This document shows positions 1 through 11,415 of a DNA stretch of 64,000 bases, piece by piece (within the stretch, counting starts at the first letter, position 1; the number at the start of each line of letters is the position of its first letter). The notes under the pieces are model-generated. The model worked only from the letters and a program-made list of their open reading frames with translations, did not search any database and was not told where the DNA came from. The position numbers and the translations under genes were made by a program. The DNA is from Deinococcus betulae. Its GTDB lineage: Bacteria > Deinococcota > Deinococci > Deinococcales > Deinococcaceae. The stretch spans positions 57,761 through 121,760 of the forward strand of contig NZ_JAIQXU010000013.1 of the NCBI RefSeq assembly GCF_020166395.1. The letters are read 5' to 3'.

Positions 1-3000
1 CGGCCCGAGGCCACCACGGCCTGCCCCGCCACCTCGCCGGTCACGCGCACCCTGCCGTCAGCGGCGCGCAGGGTCAGGGGGCCCGCCGTCAGGGTGCCGC
101 TCAGCACGCCGGCCCGCGCCGTCAGGGTGCCGGCCAGGCGCTGCCCCGCCAGCGTGAGGCCCGCCGCCTGCACCTGCAAATTGTCAAAGCCGTTCAGGGT
201 CACGGTGGCGCGGCCGCCTGCCGCGTCGCGCACCTGCACCTGCCCGCGCGGTGAGAGCCCGGTGCCCTGCACGTTGCCATTCACAAAAAGGCCGCCGCCC
301 AGGGGCCCGCTGACATCCACGTCGTAGCGCCCGGACGGCAGGGAAGCCGTGCCCACCGCGCGCAGCCCCTCGCCATCGGTGAGCTGAAGGCTCAGGCCGT
401 TCCAGGGGCCGCGCAGGGCGACCGTGTACTGGTCCAGCACGCCGCGCGCGTCCACCGCTCCCCGGAAGGCGCCGCCCGCTCCGGGCCCCCAGGTGGCCGC
501 GCCCTGAATCTGTCCCGCCTGGCCAAACGCGGTCAGCGCCTGCGCGCCCTGCACGCGGGTCAGGCCGCTGGCGCCGTCGTAGGTGAGGTTTAGGTCGCCC
601 CAGCGGCCCAACGCCGTCAGTCGTGGGGTGAGGCTGCCGCGCAGATTCACGGCCTGCGCGGGCAGGGTCACGCCGCCAAATGACAGTTCGCCGGTGCGGC
701 CGCTGACGGCCGCCTGCAGCGCGCGGTAAGGGCCACGGACCGCCACATTCAGGGTCTGGCCCTGGGCGCTGACCTGGCCGTCCGCCTCCACATCGGGAAA
801 CACGCGCCCCGAGACTCGCGCCCGCGCGCCCGCGTACAGAGCCAGCAGGTCGGCCCGGACAGCGCCCGCCTGCCGGGTCAAGGTGCCCTGCACCCCGGCG
901 CCCAGGGCCTGCGCGTCCACCGTCACGGTGCCGCCTTGCCCGGCCAGATTCAGGTCGAGGGTGCCGCTCAGGCTCTGGGTGCGCGCCAGGGGGCGTAGCG
1001 CCGCCAGATTGACGCGCCCGGTGGCCGTCAGGGCGTCGCCGCGCAGCACGCCGCGTGCACGCTGGCCGGCCGTCAGCAGGTCAAAGGCGACGGCGCCGCC
1101 TTCTTGCACCTGCAAGGTGCCGCGAATATCGCTGCCCTGCACCCGCGCGGCCGTGCGGTAGGGCGCGCGCAGGTCGGCGTCGGCCAGCACGGTCACGCCG
1201 CCGACCTCGCCGCGCAGTGAGGCCGCCGTGCCGCGCCCAAAGGCGCTGAGGCTAACCCCATTGCCCACGGCCCGCAGCGACCCGAAGGCCTTGAGGGTCG
1301 TGGTCACAGTCACGTCACCCGTGACGCGCAGGTCACCGGCCACCGCCAGATTGCGCGCCCGCAGGCCAAAGCTGTCGCCGTTCCAGGTGAGGGCCTGCTG
1401 GCCAGCGGTGAAGGTACCGCGCTGCTGCACGTAGTTCAGGTTCAGAGGCCCGGCCAGTGCGTCACGCACGCCGGGCACCGTGGCCTGAAGGCGGCCCGTT
1501 ACGTCGCCGCCCGTCAGGTCCAGGCGCCCGCTGCCTGACAGGTTCAGCCCGGCGCCCTGAAGGCCCTGAATCGCCCAGGTGCCGCGAAACTGCGGGTTCA
1601 GCGTCAGGCGGGCCGTCCCTCCCTGGCCGGTGTTCAGGTCGGCGCGCAGGCCGCGCCCGTCATATGTGGCGGTGCCGGACAGGGCAAAAGGTCCGGCCTG
1701 GCCGCCTTCCAGCCTGGCGCGCAGGTTCTGCGGCGTGCCGGCCAGGGTCAGGCGGCCCCCCGCCGCGCCGAAGGTGGGGTTCAGGGCGGCCTGAAGCTGC
1801 TGGCCCTTCGGGTTGAAGGTGGCCCGCAGCGGCCCGCCCAGGCTCTGCCCCTGCGCGCGAATGACGTTTTGCGCGTCAATGGTGGCAGTGACGTCCAGCG
1901 GCTTTTGCGCCAGCACGCCAGCCACGGTCACCCGCCCCTCGCGGCCAAAGGCCCAGCGGCCCTCAACACGCTGTTGGGCGCCGGCCACGGTGGTCAGGCC
2001 GCTGAAGGCGACGTCGTTGGTCTGCCCGGCCGTATTGCCGTCCTGGTTCAGGAAGGTGTATTCGGCGTTCACGTCGCGCAGGCCCACGCCGGCCAGTTCG
2101 CCCGCGCCCTGCACGTACGCCTTGACCCGCACGGTGCTCCAGCCGCCCGCTGTGACCCGCACGCGCGCCTGTCCCTGCCCGGTGGTGCCCAGCGCCCCCG
2201 CCAGCCCGGCCAGCGTGGGCCGCGCGTCGGCGGTCACGCGCCAGTTCTGCGCTTTCAGGTCAATGCGGCCCTGGGCCGTCACTGGGCCGTTCCAGCCGCG
2301 CCCGGCCAGATTCAGGGTCACGAGGTCGCCCCGGTGGGTGGCCGCGCCCCCCAGGCCGGTCACGGTCACAAAGCCCGCTTCAGGCACCCGCAGCGCGCCG
2401 CCTCTCAGGCGCAAGTCCCCGCGCACCGGGCCGTCGCCGAGCACATAGCGCCCGGTGATGCGCCCAGCCGTCACGCCGGGCCAGTAATGGTTCAGCACCC
2501 GCGCGTCGGCGTCAAGGTCCACAGTGAAAACATTGCCGGCTGGGCCTTCGCCCAGGCTCACCTTGGCGTTCAGTCCCCCCTCGCGGGTGCGGCCGGTGAC
2601 CGTCAGCCCCGCGCCCGGCTGCGGCTGCACCGTGAACTGGCCGTCCGGCACATTCACGCCGCTGCCGTCCACAGTGACGCGGGTGCGCTGCACATCCACC
2701 GTGCCCAGCACCACACGCCAGCCGTTCCCGCTGGCTGGGCCGCCCGCGCCGGTTATCAGGTCTTGTAGGCGCAGGGCCACCTGGGCGTCGGCCACGCGCA
2801 CGTTCAGCCGCACGGTGCGCTCTGCCGGGTTCACGCCGGCCACGGTGACGCCGACCTCGCCTGCGCTGGCCTGAACGCCGGGAAGGGTGAGCTGCACGCC
2901 GCCCAGTTCGGGTGCCCACAGCGGGCCGCCGATACGGTCGGCGCTCAGGCCGGCCGGCGCCCCAAAGCGGGCCAGCAGCACCCCGCCCAACAGAGCCGGC

Positions 3001-3134
3001 AAGAAGGCCAGGACCAGCAGCAGCGCCGCCAGCCCGCCCAGCAGCCAGGGCCAGCGTCGGCGGCGCCGGGGCGCGGGTGGAGAAGGAGGAGGGGGCGTCT
3101 CTACAGGGGCTGCCGGCTGCTGATCGTCTGTCAT
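1..3134 (-). CDS. TamB-like translocation/assembly protein (5' part; runs off the window)
   Basis: An open frame of about 1044 codons runs from an ATG at 3134 to base 1 without a stop, so only the N-terminal part is here. It begins with a Pro/Arg-rich cytoplasmic stretch, then one hydrophobic segment at about residues 28-53, then long repetitive beta-type sequence rich in Gly, Val, Leu, Thr and Ala. This is the build of AsmA/TamB-family proteins, which bridge the cell envelope and support outer-membrane protein or lipid transport. The diagnostic C-terminal DUF490/TamB domain lies outside the window, so the family call rests on architecture. It is divergent from acyP across a 162-base gap. Confidence 0.75.
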   Translation of the reverse strand, partial: MTDDQQPAAPVETPPPPSPPAPRRRRRWPWLLGGLAALLLVLAFLPALLGGVLLARFGAPAGLSADRIGGPLWAPELGGVQLTLPGVQASAGEVGVTVAGVNPAERTVRLNVRVADAQVALRLQDLITGAGGPASGNGWRVVLGTVDVQRTRVTVDGSGVNVPDGQFTVQPQPGAGLTVTGRTREGGLNAKVSLGEGPAGNVFTVDLDADARVLNHYWPGVTAGRITGRYVLGDGPVRGDLRLRGGALRVPEAGFVTVTGLGGAATHRGDLVTLNLAGRGWNGPVTAQGRIDLKAQNWRVTADARPTLAGLAGALGTTGQGQARVRVTAGGWSTVRVKAYVQGAGELAGVGLRDVNAEYTFLNQDGNTAGQTNDVAFSGLTTVAGAQQRVEGRWAFGREGRVTVAGVLAQKPLDVTATIDAQNVIRAQGQSLGGPLRATFNPKGQQLQAALNPTFGAAGGRLTLAGTPQNLRARLEGGQAGPFALSGTATYDGRGLRADLNTGQGGTARLTLNPQFRGTWAIQGLQGAGLNLSGSGRLDLTGGDVTGRLQATVPGVRDALAGPLNLNYVQQRGTFTAGQQALTWNGDSFGLRARNLAVAGDLRVTGDVTVTTTLKAFGSLRAVGNGVSLSAFGRGTAASLRGEVGGVTVLADADLRAPYRTAARVQGSDIRGTLQVQEGGAVAFDLLTAGQRARGVLRGDALTATGRVNLAALRPLARTQSLSGTLDLNLAGQGGTVTVDAQALGAGVQGTLTRQAGAVRADLLALYAGARARVSGRVFPDVEADGQVSAQGQTLNVAVRGPYRALQAAVSGRTGELSFGGVTLPAQAVNLRGSLTPRLTALGRWGDLNLTYDGASGLTRVQGAQALTAFGQAGQIQGAATWGPGAGGAFRGAVDARGVLDQYTVALRGPWNGLSLQLTDGEGLRAVGTASLPSGRYDVDVSGPLGGGLFVNGNVQGTGLSPRGQVQVRDAAGGRATVTLNGFDNLQVQAAGLTLAGQRLAGTLTARAGVLSGTLTAGPLTLRAADGRVRVTGEVAGQAVVASG

Positions 3135-3284
3135 TCCACCCACCGGGCCAGGGCGCCGTTCTCTCGCAGATTTGACGCTCCTGGCCGCATTCTGTGCATT
3201 GTACGCAGCCCTGCGTGAAGGCCGCACCCACCGCATCCTCATGCAACCGTCAGAAAAGCCCAATCAGGCAGGCGCCTTTGCCGC

Positions 3285-3290
3285 TAGCAT
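3285..3290 (+). promoter_or_regulatory. -10 box, leaderless acyP transcript
   Basis: TAGCAT lies six bases before the acyP ATG. No Shine-Dalgarno sequence is present, so the transcript probably begins at or next to the start codon. No convincing -35 is seen. Confidence 0.55.
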
Positions 3291-3296
3291 GGCGCC

Positions 3297-3560
3297 ATGC
3301 GACTGACCGCCCTTGTGAGTGGCACTGTACAGGGCGTCGGTTACCGGCGCTACGTGCAGAGATATGCCCGCGACCTCAAGCTGCACGGCTACGCCGAGAA
3401 CCTGACCGACGGCCGGGTCGAGGTGGTGGCCGAGGGCCACGAGGCCGACCTGGACCGCCTGCTGCACTGGCTGCGGCGCGGCCCACCCCACGCCCGCGTG
3501 CAGGACGTGCAAACCCAGTACAGCGAGGCGACGGGCGTCAAAGACTTTCACGTCTATTGA
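3297..3560 (+). CDS. acyP: Acylphosphatase
   Basis: This 87-residue protein is the normal length for the family. It hydrolyses the carboxyl-phosphate bond of acylphosphates in the cytoplasm. The family signature GTVQGVGYR is at residues 9-17, with the phosphate-binding loop and the catalytic Arg at its end; the catalytic Asn sits in YAENLTDGRVEV at residues 32-43. The start is fixed by the -10 box six bases upstream. It lies divergently from the TamB-like gene and is probably transcribed alone. Confidence 0.95.
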   Translation: MRLTALVSGTVQGVGYRRYVQRYARDLKLHGYAENLTDGRVEVVAEGHEADLDRLLHWLRRGPPHARVQDVQTQYSEATGVKDFHVY

Positions 3561-3676
3561 GGGCGGGCGCCAGCGTGTTGGCGTGCCCCCTCCACCCGCT
3601 GTTCTCGGCTGGCCCCGTCCTTAACAGTGAAATCGGCGCTTGGTGCAGGCCTCAGCTCTCCGTCAGACGCGGTCCC

Positions 3677-3682
3677 TAGAGT
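3677..3682 (+). promoter_or_regulatory. -10 box, leaderless transcript
   Basis: TAGAGT ends six bases before the ATG at 3689, with no ribosome binding site between. This is the same layout as acyP and many other genes here. Confidence 0.5.
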
Positions 3683-3688
3683 GGCGAC

Positions 3689-4207
3689 ATGCTGCTGGCC
3701 CTGCTTGCCGCCCTCGTCGCCCTGGCGCCCCAGGAAGACGTTTTTCTGGGGATGTCCTCACAGGAGGCGACCAACGTGAGGCAGATGCTCCAGTTCTTCG
3801 CCTCTGACGGCTGGACCCCACGGGTAGAGGCCAGGGCGCCTGTAGGTCAAGACACCCTGGTGATGTGGAGCTGGCCCCTCAAGGGCACCCACGGCCTGGG
3901 GGTACAGGTGTACGGCCCGGATGGCCGGTTCAAGGCCCGGCTGCAGGACTCTGTGCTGCCATCCGCACGGGTGGTGGTGTGCGGCGGCCGCTACGTGGTG
4001 GGTGGAGGCAACACCCTGCGCGTCTGGGACGCCCGGCAGAACTACCGCCTGATCTCGCGCAAGACCTTTGCGGCGCTGGGGCAGTTCGCCCAGTTGCGCT
4101 GTGACGGCGCGGTGCTCAGGGCCAGTGAGGTGACGGCCACTGGTCAGACCCACACCCTGCGGCTGACGGTGCCTGCCCTGACGGCGGTGCGGGCAAAAGA
4201 CCGCTGA
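3689..4207 (+). CDS. Hypothetical exported protein
   Basis: This 172-residue protein opens with a short hydrophobic segment (about residues 1-13) that could be a signal peptide ending near LAP. The rest is soluble, with beta-type stretches such as VQVYGPDGRFKARL and two Cys residues (VVCGG and LRCDG) that could pair. I do not recognise a family. The start follows a -10 box at leaderless spacing. The gene converges on the P-loop kinase gene, and a family A repeat fills the space between them. Confidence 0.7.
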   Translation: MLLALLAALVALAPQEDVFLGMSSQEATNVRQMLQFFASDGWTPRVEARAPVGQDTLVMWSWPLKGTHGLGVQVYGPDGRFKARLQDSVLPSARVVVCGGRYVVGGGNTLRVWDARQNYRLISRKTFAALGQFAQLRCDGAVLRASEVTATGQTHTLRLTVPALTAVRAKDR

Positions 4208-4208
4208 T

Positions 4209-4347
4209 GAGCAAAATGCCGGGTGGAATCCGAGCGGACTTGAAAAGCGCCGCAGGAGAGCAAGCAGGAACAGATGCGGATGGCGCGATCTCGAAGCGCC
4301 GACGGTGCCTGTCTTTGTGGTGCTTCAATTCAGCGGCATCCGTACGG
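4209..4347 (+). repeat. Dispersed repeat, family A copy 1 (long form)
   Basis: This intergenic copy starts near ATGCCGGGTG and ends in CGGCATCCGTAC. It shares the stretch TGCGGATGGCGCGATCT and the later GACGGTGCCTGT with the copy near 34.0 kb. It lacks the GACTCCGATTG head and fills the whole gap between two convergent genes. Confidence 0.7.
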
Positions 4348-4352
4348 GTGCG

Positions 4353-4907
4353 CTAGGTCAGCCCTGCCCGGAACGCCACAATCTGCCGCGCTGCGTCCTC
4401 TGGGCTCATCGTGGTCATGTCGAGCACCAGGGCGTCTGGGGGTGGGGGCAGCGTGCCGGCCCGCGCCAGCAACTCGCGCAGGTGCACGGGGTCGCGCAGC
4501 TTCAGGCGTTCGGCGCGGGCCGGGTGGGTCATGCGCGCCTCCAGTTCGGGCAGAGCACAGGTGAGCCACACCGGCACAAAGGGCACGCCGCGCTGCGCAG
4601 CCAAGTCGCGCAGGCGCTGCACGTTCTGCCATTCCTGTTCCTCGGCGCTCAAGTAGTTCGTGAAGATGTGGGCCAGGGCCGTCGGCGCGTGCAGGGTCGC
4701 GGCCCGCACGGCTTTCCGGACCGCGTGGCACAACTCCCAGACCTCGGCGGGCACTGGCTCTTTGCCACTCAGGCCTGCGGCCAGAAACACGGGGTCGTTG
4801 GTCAGGTGGTTGTCCAGCAGCGCCGCGCCAGTCAGGGTGGCCAGCGCCTTGCCCACGGTGCGTTTGCCGGCCCCAGGCGGCCCAACCAGATAAAAGAGGT
4901 GGCTCAT
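4353..4907 (-). CDS. P-loop kinase-like ATPase
   Basis: From the ATG at 4907 this gives 184 residues. Near the N-terminus is a clear Walker A motif, GPPGAGKRTVGK, right after a hydrophobic beta strand (LFYLV). The rest resembles small P-loop kinases of the shikimate or gluconate kinase type, but no substrate motif is recognised. An in-frame ATG at 4943 would add 12 residues of poor quality; neither start has a convincing ribosome binding site. The substrate is unknown. Confidence 0.8.
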   Translation of the reverse strand: MSHLFYLVGPPGAGKRTVGKALATLTGAALLDNHLTNDPVFLAAGLSGKEPVPAEVWELCHAVRKAVRAATLHAPTALAHIFTNYLSAEEQEWQNVQRLRDLAAQRGVPFVPVWLTCALPELEARMTHPARAERLKLRDPVHLRELLARAGTLPPPPDALVLDMTTMSPEDAARQIVAFRAGLT

Positions 4908-5231
4908 GGTCAGCAGTCTGCCGCGCCGCCCAGCCTCTGGCATGGATGAAATGGCGCAGGAGTAAAAGCGTGCGCTGCTCCGGAAGATGGAACAGCGCTA
5001 CACGTCATTACCCTCTACAAGATCAACACATCGGAAAAAGCCGAAGGGCGCAATCTCCACGCTCGTCAGCCCGCCGCCACTCTTTTTCCCTCTCTTGTGG
5101 ACTTGAAGAGGAGTCTCACAGAGCTGTCCAGGTTTGCAAATGCTTCAAGCGGAGTTTGGAGCTTGTTGAGTGGGCAGGCGAGGGCGCTGCACAGGGCAGG
5201 CCCTCCAAACGTCAGCCCACCCCCATACCCC
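4908..5231. other. Intergenic region, no gene seen
   Basis: This stretch lies between the start of the P-loop kinase gene and the stop of osmC, both on the minus strand. Short frames here have no ribosome binding sites or family resemblance. I find no strong hairpin and no family A or B repeat. It should contain the kinase promoter, but I cannot assign it. Confidence 0.4.
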
Positions 5232-5669
5232 TTATTCCAGGATGGCTTCGTGGGTAATGTCTACGTTGCCCGCCATCACGCGGCTCATGGGGCACTTCTC
5301 GGCGGCGTCTTTCACGTGCGCTTCAAAGTCGGCCTGGTCGCTGCCAGTCACCTTGCCGCGCACCGTCAGGCGCATGGCGCTGACCTGAAAACCAGGGCCG
5401 TCCTTGACCATCTCGCAGGTGGCGTCGGTGCGCAGGTCCTCAACGGTGTGTCCGTGGTTGCTCAGCAGCGCCGAGAGCTGCATGGTGAAGCAGCCCGCGT
5501 GGGCCGCTGCCAGCAGTTCTTCGGGGTTGGTGCCCACGCCATTTTCAAAGCGGGTGCCAAAGGAGTACTGGGCGTTCTGAATGGTCGTGCTCTCGGTGCT
5601 GATCTGCCCCTTGCCGCCTCTGAGGTCGCCTTGCCAGTGGGCGCTGGCCTTCCGTGCAATATCTGCCAT
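5232..5669 (-). CDS. osmC: OsmC-family peroxiredoxin
   Basis: This 145-residue protein is in the range of OsmC/Ohr thiol peroxidases, which reduce organic hydroperoxides. The two conserved reactive Cys are visible in AAHAGCFTM and AAEKCPMSR. The N-terminal motif around [15 protein letters not shown] is typical of the OsmC branch. The start at 5669 gives the conventional N-terminus [12 protein letters not shown]; a longer frame to 5735 would run into the divergent hydrolase gene. A CAGACT box seven bases before this ATG may be a weak leaderless promoter. Confidence 0.93.
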   Translation of the reverse strand: MADIARKASAHWQGDLRGGKGQISTESTTIQNAQYSFGTRFENGVGTNPEELLAAAHAGCFTMQLSALLSNHGHTVEDLRTDATCEMVKDGPGFQVSAMRLTVRGKVTGSDQADFEAHVKDAAEKCPMSRVMAGNVDITHEAILE

Positions 5670-5717
5670 AGCCCCAAGTCTGCGGCGGGCGGTCTTGGGC
5701 TGCGGGCGGGCGGGGCT

Positions 5718-5723
5718 TAGACT
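5718..5723 (+). promoter_or_regulatory. -10 box, leaderless hydrolase transcript
   Basis: TAGACT ends six bases before the ATG at 5730, without a ribosome binding site. Confidence 0.55.
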
Positions 5724-5729
5724 CCCTTC

Positions 5730-6587
5730 ATGCAATCAGAACACTGGGCAGTGCCGGGGGCGCCTGTCGAAGGCTACGTGTGGCGGGCGCTGGCCCCGCG
5801 TGCGAATGTGCTGCTCACCCACGGGTTTGGCGAGTATGCCGGGCGGTACGTGGAGCGCTACCACGCCCTCATTCCTAGTCTGGTGCAGGCGGGCTTGACC
5901 GTCTACGCCTACGACGAGCGTGGGCATGGCCGCTCAGGGGGGCGCCGGGCGGTGGTGGATGTGGCGCAGTTGGTGGAAGATCACCTGAAAGCCAGAGAAG
6001 CCATGCGCGCGCTGCCGCAGCCCCTGTACCTGCTGGGCCACTCGATGGGCGGCCTGGTCGCGGCGGCCAGCGTGGCCCGTGACCCGCGCGGCGTGGCGGG
6101 CGTCATTCTGTCCAGTCCGGCGCTGCTGGTGGGCGAGGATGAGCAGCCCTGGCTCAAGCGGCTGGCCCCCCTCCTGGCGCGCGTGGCGCCGGGGCTGGGC
6201 ACCACCGTGCTGGCCACCGGTGGCCTGTCGCGTCTGGCCGATGAGGTTGCGGCCTACGAGGCCGACACGACCATGTATCACGGCAAAGTGCCGGCCCTGA
6301 CCGCTGCGAGCATGCTGCGCCTGAGCGGCGAGCTGTGGCCCCAGTACGCCCGCTGGCAGGTGCCGACCCTGGTGTTTCACGGCAGCGAGGACCGGCTGAC
6401 TGATCCCCGTGGCAGCCGCCGCTTTATCGAAGCCTTGCCCGCCAGTGACAAGACCTTCCATGAGGTTGAGGGTGGATATCACGAACTGCTGAATGACGAG
6501 AGGCGAGAGGAAGTGCGGCAACTCGTGCTGGACTGGCTTGATGTCAGAGCGCCGCAGCCCGCCGCAGGTCAAGGACAACTGGCGTAA
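5730..6587 (+). CDS. Alpha/beta hydrolase (monoacylglycerol lipase-like)
   Basis: This 285-residue cytoplasmic hydrolase has a complete catalytic set: nucleophile Ser in GHSMGG (about residues 97-102), Asp in GSEDRLTDP and His in GGYHELLND. The sequence [12 protein letters not shown] followed by [11 protein letters not shown] matches the lysophospholipase/monoacylglycerol lipase branch (Hydrolase_4). The substrate is not certain; a glycerol ester or lysophospholipid is likely. The start follows a leaderless -10 box. It is divergent from osmC with about 60 bases between starts. Confidence 0.9.
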   Translation: MQSEHWAVPGAPVEGYVWRALAPRANVLLTHGFGEYAGRYVERYHALIPSLVQAGLTVYAYDERGHGRSGGRRAVVDVAQLVEDHLKAREAMRALPQPLYLLGHSMGGLVAAASVARDPRGVAGVILSSPALLVGEDEQPWLKRLAPLLARVAPGLGTTVLATGGLSRLADEVAAYEADTTMYHGKVPALTAASMLRLSGELWPQYARWQVPTLVFHGSEDRLTDPRGSRRFIEALPASDKTFHEVEGGYHELLNDERREEVRQLVLDWLDVRAPQPAAGQGQLA

Positions 6588-6877
6588 GAGGATTGCGGCT
6601 AATACCTGATCTGGAGAGAGTGCTTACACCTCCGTCAGCCCTCACTTCTCATTTGAAAGCTTTTCAAGCCCTCAAGACGGCAGGTGAACTTCTGTTTCTG
6701 AGAGAAAAAGGCGAACGCCAAGCTGTTCGCTCTTTTTCTTACAAATCCAGTTTTTAGCGTCTGGTAGTTCGAGTTTTGATTTTTTTACACCCTGTCCAAA
6801 CAAGTGCAGGTCTGGGGGTTTACAGAAGCATGAGGCTCGCCTAAGCTCTGTGAATCTTACAACGGAGGTGCTTCACC
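6588..6877. other. AT-richer intergenic region upstream of astacin-type gene
   Basis: This gap is clearly lower in GC than its surroundings, with T tracts around 6730-6790. It holds a bidirectional terminator hairpin at 6703-6739 and ends with a good ribosome binding site (GGAGGTG) before the ATG at 6878. The protease promoter should lie between about 6745 and 6850, but no single -35/-10 pair stands out. Confidence 0.5.
6703..6739 (+). terminator. Bidirectional intrinsic terminator
   Basis: The inverted repeat AGAAAAAGGCGAAC / GTTCGCTCTTTTTCT has an eight-base loop, with A runs on the left and T runs on the right. It follows the hydrolase gene. Confidence 0.75.
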
Positions 6878-7672
6878 ATGCGGTTCACACCTGTTCTGCT
6901 GCTGTCTCTCGTCCTCGCGTCTTGCGCCACGACTTCTCAGGACGCCCCCAGCGCCCGCACCGCCCCAGAAACCCGCACCGCCACCCTCATCATGGAGGAC
7001 GGCAGCCACCAGGCCGTGACCGGCTTCGTGCAGGACGGCTACGTGATGCTCGAAGACGACATCATTCTGGGGAAAGCGGACGCCCTCGGCAGCCTGGGCA
7101 CCTACGTGGTGGACACCCGCTACCGCTGGACCGGCCGCACCATTCCGTATACGTTTGCCAGCAACGTGCCGCAGGCCATCCGCGACCGCGTAGCCGCCGC
7201 CGCCTCGAACATCCGCAGCACCACCAACGTCATCGTCACGCCGCGCACCAGTCAGCGCAACTACGTAGAAATCACCTACAACACCGGCACCAGTTGCGCC
7301 AGCAGCCTGGGCATGGTGGGTGGGCGCCAGACGATTACACTGGCCGACCGCTGCACCACCGGCTCTATCGTTCACGAGTTCGGGCACGCGATGGGCCTCT
7401 TCCACGAGCAGACCCGCCCCGACCGCGACAGCTACGTGCAGATTCAGTGGAACAACATCCCGGCCGACTGGCAGAGCCAGTACGAGATTCGCAGCGGCTC
7501 CAAGGGCTACGGCGCCTACGACTTCGACTCCATCATGCACTACCCCGCATACTTTGACGGCAAGCTGGCCATCAAGCCTCTGAACAGCAGCATTGACGTC
7601 AACCGCATGGGCCAGCGCAACGGCTTTTCCACGATTGACAAGAACACCGTCAACTTCATGTACCCACGCTAA
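6878..7672 (+). CDS. Astacin-like (M12A) zinc metalloprotease lipoprotein
   Basis: This 264-residue protein has a lipoprotein signal peptide with lipobox LASC (Cys16), so it is probably anchored to the outer face of a membrane. The zinc motif HEFGHAMGLFHEQ (residues 166-178) is the extended HExxHxxGxxHE of astacins, followed by the Met-turn SIMHY at 218-222. Cys140 and Cys159 could form a disulphide. Astacins cleave proteins outside the cell; the substrate here is unknown. The start has a good ribosome binding site (GGAGGTG) seven bases upstream. A strong terminator follows. Confidence 0.93.
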   Translation: MRFTPVLLLSLVLASCATTSQDAPSARTAPETRTATLIMEDGSHQAVTGFVQDGYVMLEDDIILGKADALGSLGTYVVDTRYRWTGRTIPYTFASNVPQAIRDRVAAAASNIRSTTNVIVTPRTSQRNYVEITYNTGTSCASSLGMVGGRQTITLADRCTTGSIVHEFGHAMGLFHEQTRPDRDSYVQIQWNNIPADWQSQYEIRSGSKGYGAYDFDSIMHYPAYFDGKLAIKPLNSSIDVNRMGQRNGFSTIDKNTVNFMYPR

Positions 7673-7685
7673 AACGGGTCAGGAC

Positions 7686-7721
7686 ACCGCCGCCAGGGAG
7701 AGCCTGGCGGCGGTAGTTTTT
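7686..7721 (+). terminator. Intrinsic terminator after the astacin-like gene
   Basis: A 12-base-pair stem, ACCGCCGCCAGG / CCTGGCGGCGGT, is followed by a T run. Confidence 0.9.
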
Positions 7722-7804
7722 GGTTCTAGATCAAGTGGCTAAAGATGCGGTTTCTGTTCTCCCCTTGGCGGAGAGGACCCTGTGTAGCAAGAGGTGAGGG
7801 GGCC

Positions 7805-9493
<1,689 letters not shown>

Positions 9494-9553
9494 TCGTCAG
9501 GAACCTCCCGCTGCAAGGGGCGCAGCGTGATGGGAGAAGAGGGAAAAAGTCCG

Positions 9554-10477
9554 TCAGGACAGCGGGGCCGGGCGGCTTTGGAGGTCCCACCAGGCGCGCG
9601 GCAGCATCAGCAACTTGCGGGTGCCGCTGACATGGGCGCGGCGGCCAAAGTTGTCAAAGTCGCCGCGTGCCAGATCGTCCAGAATGCCCTCATAGGCGCG
9701 GGCGGCCGTCGCCACGGCCAGGCGGGCGCTGCCGTGCAGGCAGGGAATCCCGGCGTGGCCCTCGGCGTACCAGGTGCGGGCCACACCTGTGAGGTGGCGC
9801 ATCAGGGCGCGGTATTCAGGCGTGACGGCGCCGCGCTCCAGATCGGCCAGGGTCACGCCAAACTCGGCCAGCAGGGTGCGAGGCAGGTAGACCCGGCCCC
9901 GGCGCAGGTCCTCGCCCACGTCGCGCAGGATATTGGTCAGCTGCATGGCCTGTCCCAGTTTCAGGGCGTGGTTTAAGGTGCGCTCGCCGCCGCTGTAGCC
10001 GCTGATGGGCGCAATCATGAACCCCACCACGCCCGCCACCCGGCGGCAGTAGAGGGTTAGGTCGTTCATGTCCTCGTAGGCGTGGCCCCGCAGGTCCATC
10101 CGCAGGCCTTCGTGTAACTCGGCAAAGGCAGGCAGCGGAATAGGGTAGGTCTGCGCGGCCCAGGCTAGGGCCACATCAGTGGGGTGGAGGCCAGGTTGAC
10201 CGGTGAAAGCGGCCTGGATGCGTGCCCACCAGTCGCTCAGTCCGGCCTGCGCCGCGTCGCCTTGAAGGTCATCTACCAGGTCGTCGCCCTCGCGGCAGGC
10301 GGCGTAGACCGCCCACACCGCCCGCCGCTGCGCCGCCGGAAAAAAGCGCGACCCCAGATAGAAGGTCTTGCTGTGGGTGCGCGTGACCTCCTGGCAGTGG
10401 GCGACAGCCTGGCCCAGCTGTGCGGGCGCCGCTGCCGTCACGCGGGCATCCACTGGCGCTGCCCAGGTGCGCGGCAC
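9554..10477 (-). CDS. crtB: Phytoene synthase
   Basis: CrtB condenses two geranylgeranyl diphosphates to phytoene. Both aspartate-rich motifs are seen: GDDLVDD after AACRE, and [18 protein letters not shown]. The conserved [12 protein letters not shown] is near the N-terminus. The start is uncertain. A GTG at 10540 gives 328 residues, but a TAGACT box at 10543-10548 would place the 5' end inside that frame. I therefore chose the GTG at 10477 (307 residues, with a weak GGACAG upstream). Later GTGs at 10453 and 10441 are also possible. crtI follows on the same strand. Confidence 0.93.
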   Translation of the reverse strand: MPRTWAAPVDARVTAAAPAQLGQAVAHCQEVTRTHSKTFYLGSRFFPAAQRRAVWAVYAACREGDDLVDDLQGDAAQAGLSDWWARIQAAFTGQPGLHPTDVALAWAAQTYPIPLPAFAELHEGLRMDLRGHAYEDMNDLTLYCRRVAGVVGFMIAPISGYSGGERTLNHALKLGQAMQLTNILRDVGEDLRRGRVYLPRTLLAEFGVTLADLERGAVTPEYRALMRHLTGVARTWYAEGHAGIPCLHGSARLAVATAARAYEGILDDLARGDFDNFGRRAHVSGTRKLLMLPRAWWDLQSRPAPLS

Positions 10478-10680
10478 CTGTTCAAACTGTCCAGTACAGA
10501 AGTCAATGACATATGGGTCACGTTGGCCGTCCTTAGGCACCGAGTCTACGGGGAGGGTCTGCGCGAAACGTCACGCATTCTTACAGAGTTCTTGCGAATC
10601 GGTAGCTTAGGCCAGGGGTGCCGTCTGGCGACCGCTGGTTCAGGGCAGGGGAGGCGGCGCGTCCCCATCTGTCCTGATCC

Positions 10681-11346
10681 TCAGGAGGCGTCCTTCACAA
10701 AGCGCTCAAAGCGTATGGCGCCGACGCTCAGGCCGGCCGCCAGGGTCAGCTCGGGCACCTGGCGCGACACCCACGCCGGGTCGGGGAAGGTCAGGCCGCC
10801 CAGCGCCGGGCGGGCCAGCAGGTGCTGAAGCGGCCCGGCGGTGCGGCGCACGTACATCAGCCACAGCTGACCACCGGGCCGGGTCAGGCGGGTCAACTCG
10901 CGCAGCAGCCGGGCCGGGTCGTGCGTCTCGTTCAGGGTGGCGCCCACGGTCACGCCGTCAAAGTGTCCCCCCAGCAGCCCACTGGCCTCCAGGTTCAGCT
11001 GCCGCCACTCTATCTGAGGGCCAGGCTCCCGGCGCTGGGCCTCCCGCAGCATCGGCGCGCTGAAGTCGGCGGCCAGCACCTCGGCCCCGGCGCGGGCCAG
11101 CACTCCCGCATAGAAGCCGGCGCTGGTGCCGGCGTCCAGCCAGCGCTGACCAGGCTGCGGGGCGCACAGGGCGCGGAACAGCGCCGCCTCGCGTTCCAGC
11201 GAGTAGCCGCGCGCGCCTAGCAGCCGCAGTGACTCCGCCCGCCAACTCGCGTAGCCCCGCGCCGTAAGGGGCCAGAGGTTGCTGCGCTGGGCCAGCGTCA
11301 GGTTCAGGTTTTCTTGGTGCTGTGTGGCGCCGGGCATCGGGTTCAT
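10681..11346 (-). CDS. Class I SAM-dependent methyltransferase
   Basis: This 221-residue protein has the SAM-binding motif I in [16 protein letters not shown], an acidic motif II in VLAADFSAP and a later strand in [13 protein letters not shown]. The acceptor is unknown. It sits upstream of crtB on the same strand, so a role linked to carotenoid or quinone chemistry is possible but not shown. The ATG at 11346 is the longest start; an in-frame ATG at 11337 follows a CATAAT box at leaderless spacing and may be the true one. It is divergent from the holin-like gene. Confidence 0.85.
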   Translation of the reverse strand: MNPMPGATQHQENLNLTLAQRSNLWPLTARGYASWRAESLRLLGARGYSLEREAALFRALCAPQPGQRWLDAGTSAGFYAGVLARAGAEVLAADFSAPMLREAQRREPGPQIEWRQLNLEASGLLGGHFDGVTVGATLNETHDPARLLRELTRLTRPGGQLWLMYVRRTAGPLQHLLARPALGGLTFPDPAWVSRQVPELTLAAGLSVGAIRFERFVKDAS

Positions 11347-11415
11347 TATGCTGGGGTGGCCTGACCCCCGCTGTTCACGTTTTGTGAGGGGCCGCCACGC
11401 CGGAGGAAACCGTTT

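Noticed and set aside
2512..3246. A minus-strand 244-codon frame overlapping the TamB-like start region
   Set aside because: It is in a different frame from the long TamB-like ORF and is dominated by Arg/Gly; the TamB frame stays open for over 1000 codons.
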